This document shows positions 1 through 7,916 of a DNA stretch of 64,000 nt, in pieces (position 1 is the stretch's first letter; every line of letters begins with the position of its first letter). The stretch spans positions 90,519 to 154,518 of the forward strand of contig NZ_LYMK01000012.1 in NCBI RefSeq assembly GCF_002157355.1. The letters run 5' to 3'. Both the position numbers and the translations under genes were made by a program. Source of the DNA: Variovorax sp. JS1663. Lineage in GTDB: Bacteria > Pseudomonadota > Gammaproteobacteria > Burkholderiales > Burkholderiaceae_C. The notes beneath the pieces were generated by a model, which saw only the letters and a program-made list of their open reading frames with translations, ran no database searches and had not been told where the DNA came from.

Positions 1-47
1 CCGAGGACCACCTGCACGTAGAGCTGCCTGTAGAACGGCTTGCGCAT
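1..47 (-). CDS. dctA: C4-dicarboxylate transporter DctA, N-terminal fragment
   Basis: Only the first 15 codons are in the window, and the gene runs off the left edge. The visible start MRKPFYRQLYVQVVL closely resembles the N-terminus of DctA, the inner-membrane proton- or sodium-coupled symporter for succinate, fumarate and malate. An AGGAG ribosome site lies at 56-60, a good distance from the ATG. It follows the PAS gene at 91-585 on the same strand with a 43-base gap, so it may be the last gene of a ridA-PAS-dctA unit. The call rests on a short stretch; another member of the dicarboxylate/amino acid:cation symporter family is the main alternative. Confidence 0.65.
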   Translation of the reverse strand, partial: MRKPFYRQLYVQVVL

Positions 48-90
48 CTCTTTGTCTCCTGGTTGTTGTGGCGGCGTTCGCCGGGTGCGC

Positions 91-585
91 TCAGTCGTCG
101 TTCGACGGCGTGGAATCCGGGAGCATCTCGCGCTCGAAGGATTCGCGGCCCGAGGCGTTGAAGCGCTGGCACAGCGCCTCGACCTCGTCCTTCAGCAGGA
201 CGATCTGCGAGTAGCCCACCAGCTCACCCTCGACGTAGATCGGCGAGACGGTGACCAGGATGGTGGTCTTGCCGTAGGGGCGCGCCACGTAGCGCACCGG
301 CTCCATGCGGCCCTCCTCGAAGAGCTTCAGCATGGCGTCGAAGCGCGGATTGGTGATCGCGCGGCGGTGCCGGTTGTGGATCTCGTCGCCGATGTAGCCG
401 GGCTTGCGGTCCAGGTGGTCCTTGGCCCACTGGTTGTAGTAGACGCAGCGGCCCAGGCGATCGACCAGGGTGACGCCGACGCCGGCGTACTCCAGGATCC
501 TGTCCGCCCATTCGGAAAGCCGCCAGCCGGCCAGGATGCGCTGGTCCACGACCTCGGGCAGTTCTTCGGTATTCACTTGATTCAT
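91..585 (-). CDS. PAS-domain sensor protein
   Basis: This 164-residue soluble protein is essentially one PAS fold at about residues 25-135. It has the typical opening (ILEYAGVGVTLVDRLGRCVYYN) and the later strand pattern (VRYVARPYGKTTILVTVSPI). There is no output domain, so it would act through a partner or as a small redox or ligand sensor. A 49-base gap separates it from the RidA gene upstream, and a dctA-like gene follows, which suggests co-transcription. The context hints at sensing or processing of an organic acid, but the ligand is unknown. PAS assignment is firm; the role is not. Confidence 0.75.
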   Translation of the reverse strand: MNQVNTEELPEVVDQRILAGWRLSEWADRILEYAGVGVTLVDRLGRCVYYNQWAKDHLDRKPGYIGDEIHNRHRRAITNPRFDAMLKLFEEGRMEPVRYVARPYGKTTILVTVSPIYVEGELVGYSQIVLLKDEVEALCQRFNASGRESFEREMLPDSTPSNDD

Positions 586-634
586 GGCATGACCTCGGGG
601 ATGAAGCCGGCGTGGGGCCGGCGGGATGAAGACA

Positions 635-1099
635 TCAATCGACGGCGAAGCTCGCCGCCAGTTCGACGGGGACGCCGAAGGGCAGGCTGGCTACTCCGAC
701 GGCAAAGCGGGTATGGGCACCTTTGTCGCCCAGGGCCTGCAGCAGCAGCTCGGAGGCGCCATTGGCGACCTGCGGGTGGTCCTCGAAGGCCGGGGTCGCC
801 CGGACGAAGACCTCCAGCCGCAGGCACTGGCGAATGCGCCCGAGTTCGCCGAGCGCGGCTTTGGCATGGGCCAGGACGAGGACGGCCGCGGTCCTCGCGG
901 CGGCCTGCGCCTCGGGGATCGATACGTCCTGGCCGAGCGTCCCCTTCCATAGCGGGCCGGCCTCGCCGATCGGCATCGTTCCCGAGACGTAGAGGGTGTC
1001 GCCCACCCGCTGCGCGGCGACATAGCGTGCTGCCGATGGCTTCGGCGTCGGCAGCACGATGTCCAGTTCCAAAAGTCTGTCCTCGATGCTTGGGGGCAT
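635..1099 (-). CDS. RidA/YjgF family protein
   Basis: This 154-residue protein has the RidA (YjgF/YER057c/UK114) fold: a strand-rich start (VGDTLYVSGTMPIG), a long central helix and a C-terminal strand. Family members hydrolyse reactive enamine/imine intermediates or deaminate specific substrates. The start at 1099 (MPPSIEDRL) was chosen because GGAGAG lies seven bases upstream; an in-frame ATG 51 bases further out has no ribosome site. It is the first gene of the likely ridA-PAS-dctA unit and has an AT-rich promoter region with palindromes upstream. It is a different subgroup from the RidA at 59237. Substrate unknown. Confidence 0.8.
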   Translation of the reverse strand: MPPSIEDRLLELDIVLPTPKPSAARYVAAQRVGDTLYVSGTMPIGEAGPLWKGTLGQDVSIPEAQAAARTAAVLVLAHAKAALGELGRIRQCLRLEVFVRATPAFEDHPQVANGASELLLQALGDKGAHTRFAVGVASLPFGVPVELAASFAVD

Positions 1100-1176
1100 G
1101 CGCTCTCCAATGGCGCCGCGCGTTCTCGCGACGCAACGGAACGGCGGCAAGCTTTGATAATTGCGTCTTTCGAGAT

Positions 1177-1211
1177 ATTAATATTAATTATCCCGATATA
1201 CAACTATATCG
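1177..1211. promoter_or_regulatory. AT-rich promoter region with GntR-type palindrome
   Basis: Two palindromes lie side by side in an AT-rich island of a very GC-rich sequence. ATTAATATTAAT at 1177-1188 is perfectly self-complementary. CGATATA-CAAC-TATATCG at 1194-1211 is a perfect 7-base inverted repeat with a 4-base spacer, and resembles operators of GntR-family regulators. They lie 78-112 bases upstream of the RidA start at 1099, and no GntR gene is in the window. The repeat structure is seen directly; the regulator class is inferred. Confidence 0.5.
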
Positions 1212-1224
1212 ACGCGTAACGACG

Positions 1225-1256
1225 TCGCCCCGGGTGTGGACACACGCCCGGGGCGA
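1225..1256. terminator. Strong GC hairpin, possible terminator of the 1343-2155 gene
   Basis: TCGCCCCGGG on one side and CCCGGGGCGA on the other form a 10-base perfect stem, extended by GTGTG/CACAC pairing with one bulge. It lies downstream of the GNAT-like gene on the minus strand. No run of T follows on that strand, so it would be an imperfect intrinsic terminator or simply a boundary hairpin before the ridA promoter. Confidence 0.4.
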
Positions 1257-1342
1257 ACAGGGAGATCGGAGAGAACCCGCGCCCGAAGCAAGGCGCGGAA
1301 AGCTGCCGGCGCCGCCGGGTCAGCGGCGCGAAGGGGAGGAGA

Positions 1343-2155
1343 TCAGGCGGTCAGGCCGGCCAGCACGCTGGAAGGTTCGGCGTGGACGGGCGCGCCGAGT
1401 TGCCCGGCCTCGGCCAGCACGACCTCGGCATGGGTCTTGTCGTGGCCATGGAGCCACGGGATCGTCGCGTCCTGACGCAGCATCGCCAGTTCGTGCTCGT
1501 AGAAGCGCATCAGCTCGGCGCCGGTGCTGTGCGAGATGTAAAGCCGCATGTCGTGTTCGGCAATGCCCAGGTAGCCGTCCAGCACCAGCTCGACGTGCAG
1601 GTGATGCAGACCGCTGGCGCGCAGGTTCATCCCGGAGAGATAGAGAGCCTCGGCCGTCATGGCGGTCGAGACGGCCAGCGTGCCGCGCGTGCGCAGCAGC
1701 GCTTCGGCCTGGGCGATGCGGGCGATGAAGCCCGCGAGGTTGTGGCCGCGATAGCGGGGATGCACCCAGCCCGCGCCGATGTAGCCATAGAGCGCCTGGG
1801 GCTCGAGCGCCGGGCCGGACTGCGGCAGCCAGCCTTCTTTCTGCTTGCACCGGTAGAGCGTGCCCTGGCTGTAGGCCTCGCCGACGCGGCGGACGCTGCT
1901 GCCGTTGACCATGGTCCGGTAGCCGGTCAGCGCCACCGGGGCACTGCCGTCGTCGAAGCAGACCCAGAAGTTGTAGGGGTTGAAGTCCTTCGGATCCTCC
2001 AGCACGAAGGGGAGCTGGACGTAGCCGGTCCCGGTGGCCGCTTCGTAGGTCTTCAACAGCACGGACAGATCGTCACCGAAGGTGACGTTGAGGCCGGATT
2101 CCTCCAGCTGACCTACGAGTTGATCCTGGTATTCCGCGATCTCCGACAGTTCCAT
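1343..2155 (-). CDS. GNAT-like N-acetyltransferase-fold protein, function unknown
   Basis: This 270-residue protein has in its middle (about residues 130-170) a segment like the acetyl-CoA binding motif A of GNAT enzymes: a beta strand, then HPRYRGHNLAGF, then a helix. The flanking regions match nothing I recognise, so this is a fold suggestion, not a substrate assignment. The start at 2155 (MELSEIAEY) has AAGGA seven bases upstream; a longer open frame to 2260 lacks a well-spaced site. It is transcribed toward the RidA-PAS-DctA set, but the hairpin at 1225-1256 and a 243-base gap probably separate them. Confidence 0.5.
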   Translation of the reverse strand: MELSEIAEYQDQLVGQLEESGLNVTFGDDLSVLLKTYEAATGTGYVQLPFVLEDPKDFNPYNFWVCFDDGSAPVALTGYRTMVNGSSVRRVGEAYSQGTLYRCKQKEGWLPQSGPALEPQALYGYIGAGWVHPRYRGHNLAGFIARIAQAEALLRTRGTLAVSTAMTAEALYLSGMNLRASGLHHLHVELVLDGYLGIAEHDMRLYISHSTGAELMRFYEHELAMLRQDATIPWLHGHDKTHAEVVLAEAGQLGAPVHAEPSSVLAGLTA

Positions 2156-2598
2156 GGCTGTGTCCTTGAAGTATTTGCGTTGCTCGGCCCGGCGGGCCAG
2201 GAAGGGGAGGAATTCCCACAAGAGATTGCGCATTACTCCACTTGCACAGTTATGACGCAAGTTGTATGTGACGCTCGTCCAGTTTTAGTCGCAAGAATAG
2301 TACAAAGTGTTACCTAAAGTAATCACCGAACCCCCTGGGGCAGCGGGCGACCCGGGCTTCTCAAGTCTCCTTTGGCAGGCGAATGGCAACCTGGGGTTAC
2401 GGGTTGTATCGATGGCAAACCACCAGCCATGTAAGGCAAAGCTATGCATCGACCGAAGCGCCATAGATCGTCCGGCGGAAGACGGTGTGGTTTACCGCCG
2501 TCATCATCGGTAATTGCCCGCACAAATCGTCGAAATCGTCGCCAGGCCCGGTCTGCCCGGGCGCGGGCCGGTCTAAAGTGGCGTACCCCAAGGGAATC
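2156..2598. other. Divergent intergenic region
   Basis: About 440 bases separate the GNAT-like gene (leftward) from the gene at 2599 (rightward). The part at 2230-2330 is AT-richer than its surroundings and holds CTTGC-N11-GCAAG at about 2240-2260, a short inverted repeat that may be an operator. No credible coding sequence or RNA gene was seen in the rest. Confidence 0.4.
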
Positions 2599-3195
2599 AT
2601 GACCAGAGCGAAACTGCGAATCACGGGACCCGACTCGAGCCCGTACGTGCTCGGCGCGCCGATGTACCTGTACGACGGTTCGCTCCACATCGCGACCCTG
2701 GACCCCGTTCCCGTCAACCGGGAAGGCACGGAGGTTCACATTGAGCACTTCACGCCGACGGCCATCGTCATCCAGCAGAAACTGGAGATCAGCAAGCTCG
2801 CGCTGGTCGAGATGGTGTACTTCATCGCCGAGAACTTCACCTCGGTGCAGGCCATCAGCCTGTCGTTGAGCCGGCAGGTGGAGGGCTACGGCGACGGCAT
2901 GCGGCTCGCCGGTGCGCGCTCCGCCTTCCTGCAGAGCCTCGGCGCCGGCCACATCGTGATCGCGCCCAAGCCCAATGCGGAGCATATGGGCCATTTCATC
3001 GTCAGCGGGCTGTGGGAATACAACCCCGTGAACCTGCAGGCTCTGGCCGCCGTGCTGGAGCACGAGCGCGAGGTCTATTACGCCAGCCGCCCCGACACCA
3101 CCGCCGCCGAGGAAGCGCGTCGACCCGGCCTGGGCGCCTGGATGCGGCGCTTCATGCCCAAGGCGGCGCCGCGCAACGACGACGGCAAGGGCTGA
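2599..3195 (+). CDS. Conserved hypothetical protein
   Basis: This 198-residue soluble protein has no family I recognise. It has a clear alpha/beta pattern, no signal peptide and no membrane segment, and ends in a basic tail rich in Arg, Pro and Asp. The start at 2599 (MTRAKLRITG) has AGGGA just upstream; a longer open frame to 2485 looks non-coding in composition. Its sequence has the normal amino acid balance of a real protein, and antisense reading frames in the same place do not. It stands alone, 75 bases before the small membrane protein. Confidence 0.6.
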   Translation: MTRAKLRITGPDSSPYVLGAPMYLYDGSLHIATLDPVPVNREGTEVHIEHFTPTAIVIQQKLEISKLALVEMVYFIAENFTSVQAISLSLSRQVEGYGDGMRLAGARSAFLQSLGAGHIVIAPKPNAEHMGHFIVSGLWEYNPVNLQALAAVLEHEREVYYASRPDTTAAEEARRPGLGAWMRRFMPKAAPRNDDGKG

Positions 3196-3270
3196 GCCCG
3201 CCGGGGGCCGGCAGCGCCGGCGCATCGATATGATGGCCCGCTTCCGACACCCAGAAGCCCACGCCCGCCG

Positions 3271-3669
3271 ATGCTGAACGACCTGGCCCCCTTTCTTCTC
3301 CACTGGGCCATCATCGCCCTCTCGCTCTGGGTGGCCAGCCACCTCTTCAGCGGCATCCGATTCGAGAGCACCTCGGCGCTGGTGGTCTCCGCCCTGCTGC
3401 TGGGCTTCGCCAACGCCATCGTCAAGCCGGTGCTGATCGTGCTCACCCTGCCGCTCACGCTGCTGACCTTCGGCCTGTTCCTGCTGGTGATCAACGCGCT
3501 GATGCTGCTGCTGGTGGCGGCGCTGGTGAAGGGCTTCAAGGTTTCCGGCTTCTGGACCGCCCTGTTCGCGAGCCTCTTCGTCTCGCTGCTGAGCATCGTC
3601 TTCGGTGCGCTGGTCGGCGGCAGCGATCCGGCAACCACGATCCAGATGCCGCAGGGCAACTGGCTGTAG
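3271..3669 (+). CDS. Phage holin family / YvlD-like membrane protein
   Basis: This 132-residue protein has four hydrophobic segments (about residues 5-22, 36-55, 58-90 and 98-118). It contains the conserved string FANAIVKPVL followed by LPLTLLTFGLFLLVINALML, typical of the family often labelled phage holin 4 superfamily (YvlD-like). These are housekeeping inner-membrane proteins rather than lysis proteins, and their role is not settled. No phage genes are near. It is convergent with the MFS gene downstream, with a small hairpin at the junction. Confidence 0.85.
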   Translation: MLNDLAPFLLHWAIIALSLWVASHLFSGIRFESTSALVVSALLLGFANAIVKPVLIVLTLPLTLLTFGLFLLVINALMLLLVAALVKGFKVSGFWTALFASLFVSLLSIVFGALVGGSDPATTIQMPQGNWL

Positions 3670-3685
3670 GGCGCGTCAACGCCCT
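3668..3685. terminator. Short hairpin between convergent genes
   Basis: AGGGCG-CGTCAA-CGCCCT forms a perfect 6-base stem. It begins at the stop codon of the 3271-3669 gene and lies eight bases from the end of the opposite MFS gene. It could stop transcription in both directions, although no T-run follows on either strand. Confidence 0.35.
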
Positions 3686-3693
3686 GGCCCGGC

Positions 3694-4920
3694 CTACGCG
3701 CCCGCGCGTCCCACGGCCGGTTGGCCGCCCGAAGGCGCCCGGCGCTCGCTGGCCAGCGACCACACGAACACCCCCAGCCCGGCCAGCGCCAGCAGCGCGC
3801 CCACCCAGCCGGTCGAGGTCCAGCCCAGACCGGCCGTGATGGCGACGCCGCCCAGCCAGGCACCCAGCGCGTTCGCCATGTTGAAGGCGGAGTGGTTGAG
3901 CGCAGCCGCGAGCGTCTGCGCGTCGCCAGCCACGTCCATCAGCCGGATCTGCAGCGCCGGGCCGATGGCGACGATGGTCCCCACCAGCAACACGCTGACC
4001 GCCGCCGTGACCACGTGGTGCGCCGCGAAGGAAAAGCCGCAGAGCACCAGCGCCGCCCACACCAGCAGCCCGCCGATGGTGGGCATCAGCGCCTTGTCCG
4101 CCAGCCGCGCACCCACCAGGTTGCCGCCCACCATGCCGGCGCCGAACAGTGCCAGGACCAGCGGCACGCCGGACAGCGGCAGCCCCGCCACCTCGGTCAA
4201 GGTCGGCTTCACATAGCTGAAGACGGCGAACATGCCACCGAAGCCGATCGCGGCGATGCCCAGCGTCAGCCAGACCTGCTTGCGTCGCAGGGCCTCCAGT
4301 TCGCGCCACGGGCTGGCGCCCGAGGAGGCGGGAAGCGGCGGCAAGGCGCGGAGCAACATCGCCATGGCGAGCACCGCGATCAGGCCGACGAAGACGAAGG
4401 CAGCACGCCAGCCGAAATGCTGACCCAGCCAGGCCGCGATGGGCACCCCGACCAGCGTGGCGCCAGTCAGGCCCAGCATCACCAGGCCGACCGCGCTGGC
4501 ACGCCGCCCGGCCGGGGCCAGGCCCGCCGCCACCAGCGCCGCGACGCCGAAGTAGGTGCCGTGCGGCAGCCCGCTGGCGAAGCGCAGCAGGTTGAGCGAC
4601 AGGTAGCCCGGCGCCAGGGCGCTGGCGAAGTTGCCGGCGGCGAACACCGCCATCAGCGCGATCAGCAATGCCCGACGGGGCCAGCCGGCGGCCAGCACGG
4701 CGAGCACGGGCGCGCCGATCACCACGCCCAGGGCATAGGCGCTGATCACATGGCCGGCCTGGGGAATCGTGGTGCCGATGTCCTGCGCCACCTCGGGCAG
4801 CAGGCCCATGATGACGAATTCGCCGGTGCCGATGGCGAAGCCGCCGACGCCGAGGGCGAGCACGGCCTGCAGGAAGCCGGGGGCCGGCGCGGAAGAGGGA
4901 GGGGTGGTGGCGGGCGACAT
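3694..4920 (-). CDS. MFS transporter, AraJ/DHA1-type exporter
   Basis: This 408-residue integral membrane protein has about twelve hydrophobic segments. The start region carries FAIGTGEFVIMGLLPEVAQD, the signature of the DHA1 drug/sugar exporters of the AraJ/YdhP/NepI type. These proton-driven carriers usually export sugars, purines or drugs across the inner membrane. No regulator is directly adjacent, so the substrate cannot be told. It is monocistronic: the upstream gene is 160 bases away and the next gene downstream is convergent. Confidence 0.85.
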   Translation of the reverse strand: MSPATTPPSSAPAPGFLQAVLALGVGGFAIGTGEFVIMGLLPEVAQDIGTTIPQAGHVISAYALGVVIGAPVLAVLAAGWPRRALLIALMAVFAAGNFASALAPGYLSLNLLRFASGLPHGTYFGVAALVAAGLAPAGRRASAVGLVMLGLTGATLVGVPIAAWLGQHFGWRAAFVFVGLIAVLAMAMLLRALPPLPASSGASPWRELEALRRKQVWLTLGIAAIGFGGMFAVFSYVKPTLTEVAGLPLSGVPLVLALFGAGMVGGNLVGARLADKALMPTIGGLLVWAALVLCGFSFAAHHVVTAAVSVLLVGTIVAIGPALQIRLMDVAGDAQTLAAALNHSAFNMANALGAWLGGVAITAGLGWTSTGWVGALLALAGLGVFVWSLASERRAPSGGQPAVGRAGA

Positions 4921-5082
4921 GGGGAGTTCGGCGAGCAGGGGTAAACCCTAGGCTCGGAACCTTAGCATGCCGTCGCCTTTTTTGCTGCAGTGCCGCAAAA
5001 AGCACGCTGCCGCTCGGCGCGGACTCCTCATCGCCAGGAGAAACTCATCGAGACAGGCGGCCGCCCTGCACAGTGCGTTTCT

Positions 5083-7095
5083 TCATGTGCCCGCCACCTC
5101 CGCCTGCGCCCCCCTTCGCGCTGCGAAAGCCACGAACCAATCCAGGCTGCCCGGATTGGCCATGGCCTCGCGGTTCACCACCTTCTCGATCGGCTGGCCC
5201 AGCAGCAGCTTCTTGATCGGCAGCTCCTGCTTCTTGCCGGAGAGCGTGCGCGGGATCTCCGCCACCTGGAAGATGTCGTTGGGCAGGAAGCGCGGCGACA
5301 GCTGGGTGCGGATCGCCTCGTTGATCTTCGCCCGCATCGCATCGTCGAGTTCGACGCCGGGGCGCAGCACCACGAACAGCGGCATGTAGCTCTCGCGGCC
5401 GAGGTATTCGAGGTCCACCACCATCGAGTCGAGCACCTCGGGCAGACCCTCGACCGCGCTGTAGATCTCGCTGGTGCCCATGCGCAGGCCCTGGCGGTTG
5501 ATGGTGGCGTCACTGCGGCCGTAGATGATGCAGCCGCCGTCCTCGCCGATGCGGATCCAGTCGCCATGGCGCCAGACGCCGGGGTACATGTCGAAGTAGC
5601 TCGAGAGGTAGCGCGCATTGCCTTCGTCGCCCCAGAAGCACAGCGGCATAGAGGGAATGGGCTGGGTGCACACCAGTTCGCCGACCTCGCCGATCACCGG
5701 CTGCCCCTGTTCGTTCCAGGCCTCGACCGCGGCGCCGAGGAAACGGCACTGCATCTGCCCAGGCACCTCGGGCAGTTCGCGGTTTCCGCCGACGAAGGCG
5801 CCGCAGAAGTCGGTGCCGCCGGAAATGTTGTACCACCACACCGCAGGCGATCCGGCGGCGAGGACTTGCGCCGTGCCCCAGCGCTGCACCTCTTCCGACA
5901 GCGGCGAGCCGGTGCTGCCGAGCGCGCGCACCCGTGAAAGGTCGCCGCAGTCGCGGGCCTGGACGCCCGCCTTCATGCAGTTGGCGAAGTAAGCCGCGCC
6001 CGCGCCGAAGAAAGTGATCTTGTGCCGCGCGACGAAGCGCCACAGCACGCCCCAGTCCGGCTTCTCCTTGCTGCCGGCCGGGTTGCCGTCGTAGAGGCAG
6101 ATCGTGGTGCCGGACGCCAGCCCCGCGAGCTGCGAGTTCCACATGACCCAGCCGGTCGAGCTGTACCAGTGGTAGCGCTCGCCGGCATTGTTGGCCTCGT
6201 AGCTGGGCCCCAGGTCATGGTGCAGCCCGCAGGCATACATGTTGAGCAGGATGCCCCCCTGCCCGTGCACGATGGGCTTGGGCAGGCCGGTGGTGCCGCT
6301 CGAATAGACGATCCAGACCGGGTGGTCGAAGGGCAGCCATTCGGGCTCGAAGGCCACGGTGGCCGCGTCGTCACGCGCGATGGACTCGGCCCAGTCGGCC
6401 TCGGCCGGGATGCGCTGCGCGGCGAAGGGCGTGCGCAGCAGCACCAGCGTGCGCACGCTGGGCAGCGCGGCGCGCAGTTCCTGCACCACGGCGCTGCGGT
6501 CCAGCGCCTTGCCGCCGTAGTGCACGCCGTCGGCCGCGATCAGCAGCGTCGGCTCGATCTGCCGGAAGCGGTCGACCACCGAGGCCGTGCCCATGTCGGG
6601 CGCGCAGACGCTCCACACCGCACCGATGCTGGAACAGGCCAGGAAAGCGACCATGGTCTCGGGCCGGTTGGGGAGGTAGGCGGCGACGCGGTCGCCCCGT
6701 TCCACGCCCAGCGCACGCAGCGTGAGCGCGAAGGCCGCGACCTGCCGGCGCAGCTCGGGCCAGGACATCTCGCGTACCTCGCCCAGCTCGTTCTCGCTGA
6801 CGATCGCCGGCAGCCCGGCCGCCTGCGCCGCGTCGACATGCCGAAGCACCTCTCGCGCGTAGTTGACCTGCGTGCCCGGAAACCACTGAGCACAGGGCAT
6901 GCGGGCCTCGACCAGAACCTGGCCGGGCGGTGCCGGCGACTGCAGGCCGCTGTAGTCCCAGATGCTGCGCCAGAAGCCCTCGAGGTCGCTGACCGACCAG
7001 CGCCATAGCGCATCGTACGAATCGAAGACGAGGCCGCGCTGGTCGCGCAGCCAGTTCTGGTAGAGACGGATCCGGGGGACGAAGGGCGCTGTCAT
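5083..7095 (-). CDS. Acetoacetate-CoA ligase
   Basis: This 670-residue enzyme of the ANL superfamily should activate acetoacetate to acetoacetyl-CoA with ATP. Visible motifs are the P-loop-like core YSSGTTGLPKPIVHGQG, the A5 region GGTDFCGAFVGG, the A8 region IIYGRSDATINRQGLRMG and the C-terminal catalytic LSGKKQELPIKKLL. Its length and the N-terminal acetyl-CoA synthetase-like extension match the AacS family. The start at 7095 (MTAPFVPRIR) fits the family N-terminus; an upstream open frame does not. It lies 35 bases after the lipoate ligase-like gene, so it may be read with the aco operon. Acetoacetate use links to ketone-body or PHB metabolism. Confidence 0.9.
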   Translation of the reverse strand: MTAPFVPRIRLYQNWLRDQRGLVFDSYDALWRWSVSDLEGFWRSIWDYSGLQSPAPPGQVLVEARMPCAQWFPGTQVNYAREVLRHVDAAQAAGLPAIVSENELGEVREMSWPELRRQVAAFALTLRALGVERGDRVAAYLPNRPETMVAFLACSSIGAVWSVCAPDMGTASVVDRFRQIEPTLLIAADGVHYGGKALDRSAVVQELRAALPSVRTLVLLRTPFAAQRIPAEADWAESIARDDAATVAFEPEWLPFDHPVWIVYSSGTTGLPKPIVHGQGGILLNMYACGLHHDLGPSYEANNAGERYHWYSSTGWVMWNSQLAGLASGTTICLYDGNPAGSKEKPDWGVLWRFVARHKITFFGAGAAYFANCMKAGVQARDCGDLSRVRALGSTGSPLSEEVQRWGTAQVLAAGSPAVWWYNISGGTDFCGAFVGGNRELPEVPGQMQCRFLGAAVEAWNEQGQPVIGEVGELVCTQPIPSMPLCFWGDEGNARYLSSYFDMYPGVWRHGDWIRIGEDGGCIIYGRSDATINRQGLRMGTSEIYSAVEGLPEVLDSMVVDLEYLGRESYMPLFVVLRPGVELDDAMRAKINEAIRTQLSPRFLPNDIFQVAEIPRTLSGKKQELPIKKLLLGQPIEKVVNREAMANPGSLDWFVAFAARRGAQAEVAGT

Positions 7096-7130
7096 GACAG
7101 CCGAGGGTATCGGCGCCCGCGCCGGTCGTG

Positions 7131-7877
7131 TCAGCGGGAATGTCCCATGGGTGACGGCGCCGCGCGCACGCACTCGCTCAACGCCTGGGAGAAGGCCGGC
7201 ATGCACGGACCGCCGGACGGCACCCCGCCGACCGCACGCGCCTGCGCGACGCTGACGATGCGGTCCTCACGGTAGCTGCGGCCGCTCCCGATCGCAGCCT
7301 CGAAGGCATTGGCGCGCGCATTGGCCTCGTACGTATCGGCGTCCACCAGCAGCACCGCATGCGCGAGCACCGCGTGCCGGCGCGGCGTGGTGCCCACGAT
7401 TGGCCGCCAGTACTGCGCGGTGCCCACGATCTTGCGTGCGGCTGCGCCCTCGCCCCAGGCGAGATTGAAGCGGCCATCGCAGAAGGAGCCTTCGACCGCC
7501 TGCCAATGCGTCGCGACGCCGACATCCGCCAGCGCATCGCGCAGCAGCTCGCACAGCCAGAGGTAGATCGGCTCGGCCCGCTCGCCGGCCACGCCCGCCT
7601 CCATCCAGGCGGCGCTGAGATTCAGGATGCCCGGCCCCTGCGGCACCAGCCCGCCACCGGACAGACGCAGGTGCACCGGGCAGCCCGCCGCGGCGAAGCG
7701 CGCCCGCGCTGCATCGAGTTCCGCATGGCGGCGGTAGCTGCGGGGCACGGCGAGCGAGAGCGGTGCCTCCCACACGTGCGCCACGGAATCGCCGGCTGCC
7801 GCCCGGTCGAGCAGCACGGACTCCGCCGCCATGGGGTCGGCGGGCAGCGCGGCCGGGTCGACGAGGTTGAAGGGCAT
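7131..7877 (-). CDS. Lipoate-protein ligase A-like protein
   Basis: This 248-residue protein has the biotin/lipoate protein ligase fold. The key signature at about residues 70-90 is HLRLSGGGLVPQGPGILNLS, equivalent to the RRxGGG lipoate-binding loop, and a later strand carries ARKIVGTAQYWR, the lysine-containing catalytic segment. Such enzymes attach lipoic acid to E2 domains. It directly follows acoC (39-base gap), whose product has one lipoyl domain, so the natural guess is lipoylation of AcoC. The ligase sequence is divergent (SGGG preceded by RL rather than RR), so it could be a dedicated paralogue. Confidence 0.7.
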   Translation of the reverse strand: MPFNLVDPAALPADPMAAESVLLDRAAAGDSVAHVWEAPLSLAVPRSYRRHAELDAARARFAAAGCPVHLRLSGGGLVPQGPGILNLSAAWMEAGVAGERAEPIYLWLCELLRDALADVGVATHWQAVEGSFCDGRFNLAWGEGAAARKIVGTAQYWRPIVGTTPRRHAVLAHAVLLVDADTYEANARANAFEAAIGSGRSYREDRIVSVAQARAVGGVPSGGPCMPAFSQALSECVRAAPSPMGHSR

Positions 7878-7916
7878 CAGCGCGCCATTGTGAATGGGCC
7901 GCGCTTCGCCCTCGCC

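Noticed and set aside
3271..3669. Holin-like label suggesting a prophage
   Set aside because: The family name is misleading; YvlD-like proteins are chromosomal, and no phage structural, lysis or integrase gene occurs in the window.
3721..4944. Long open frame (407 codons) on the plus strand opposite the MFS gene
   Set aside because: Its product is a low-complexity His/Gln/Arg/Ala-rich chain, typical of an antisense frame in high-GC DNA; the minus strand gives a clear MFS protein.
4977..5002. CTTTTTTGC/GCAAAAAG hairpin downstream of acetoacetate-CoA ligase as an intrinsic terminator
   Set aside because: The stem is A/T-rich and weak and lies about 80 bases past the stop codon; support is too thin for a terminator call.
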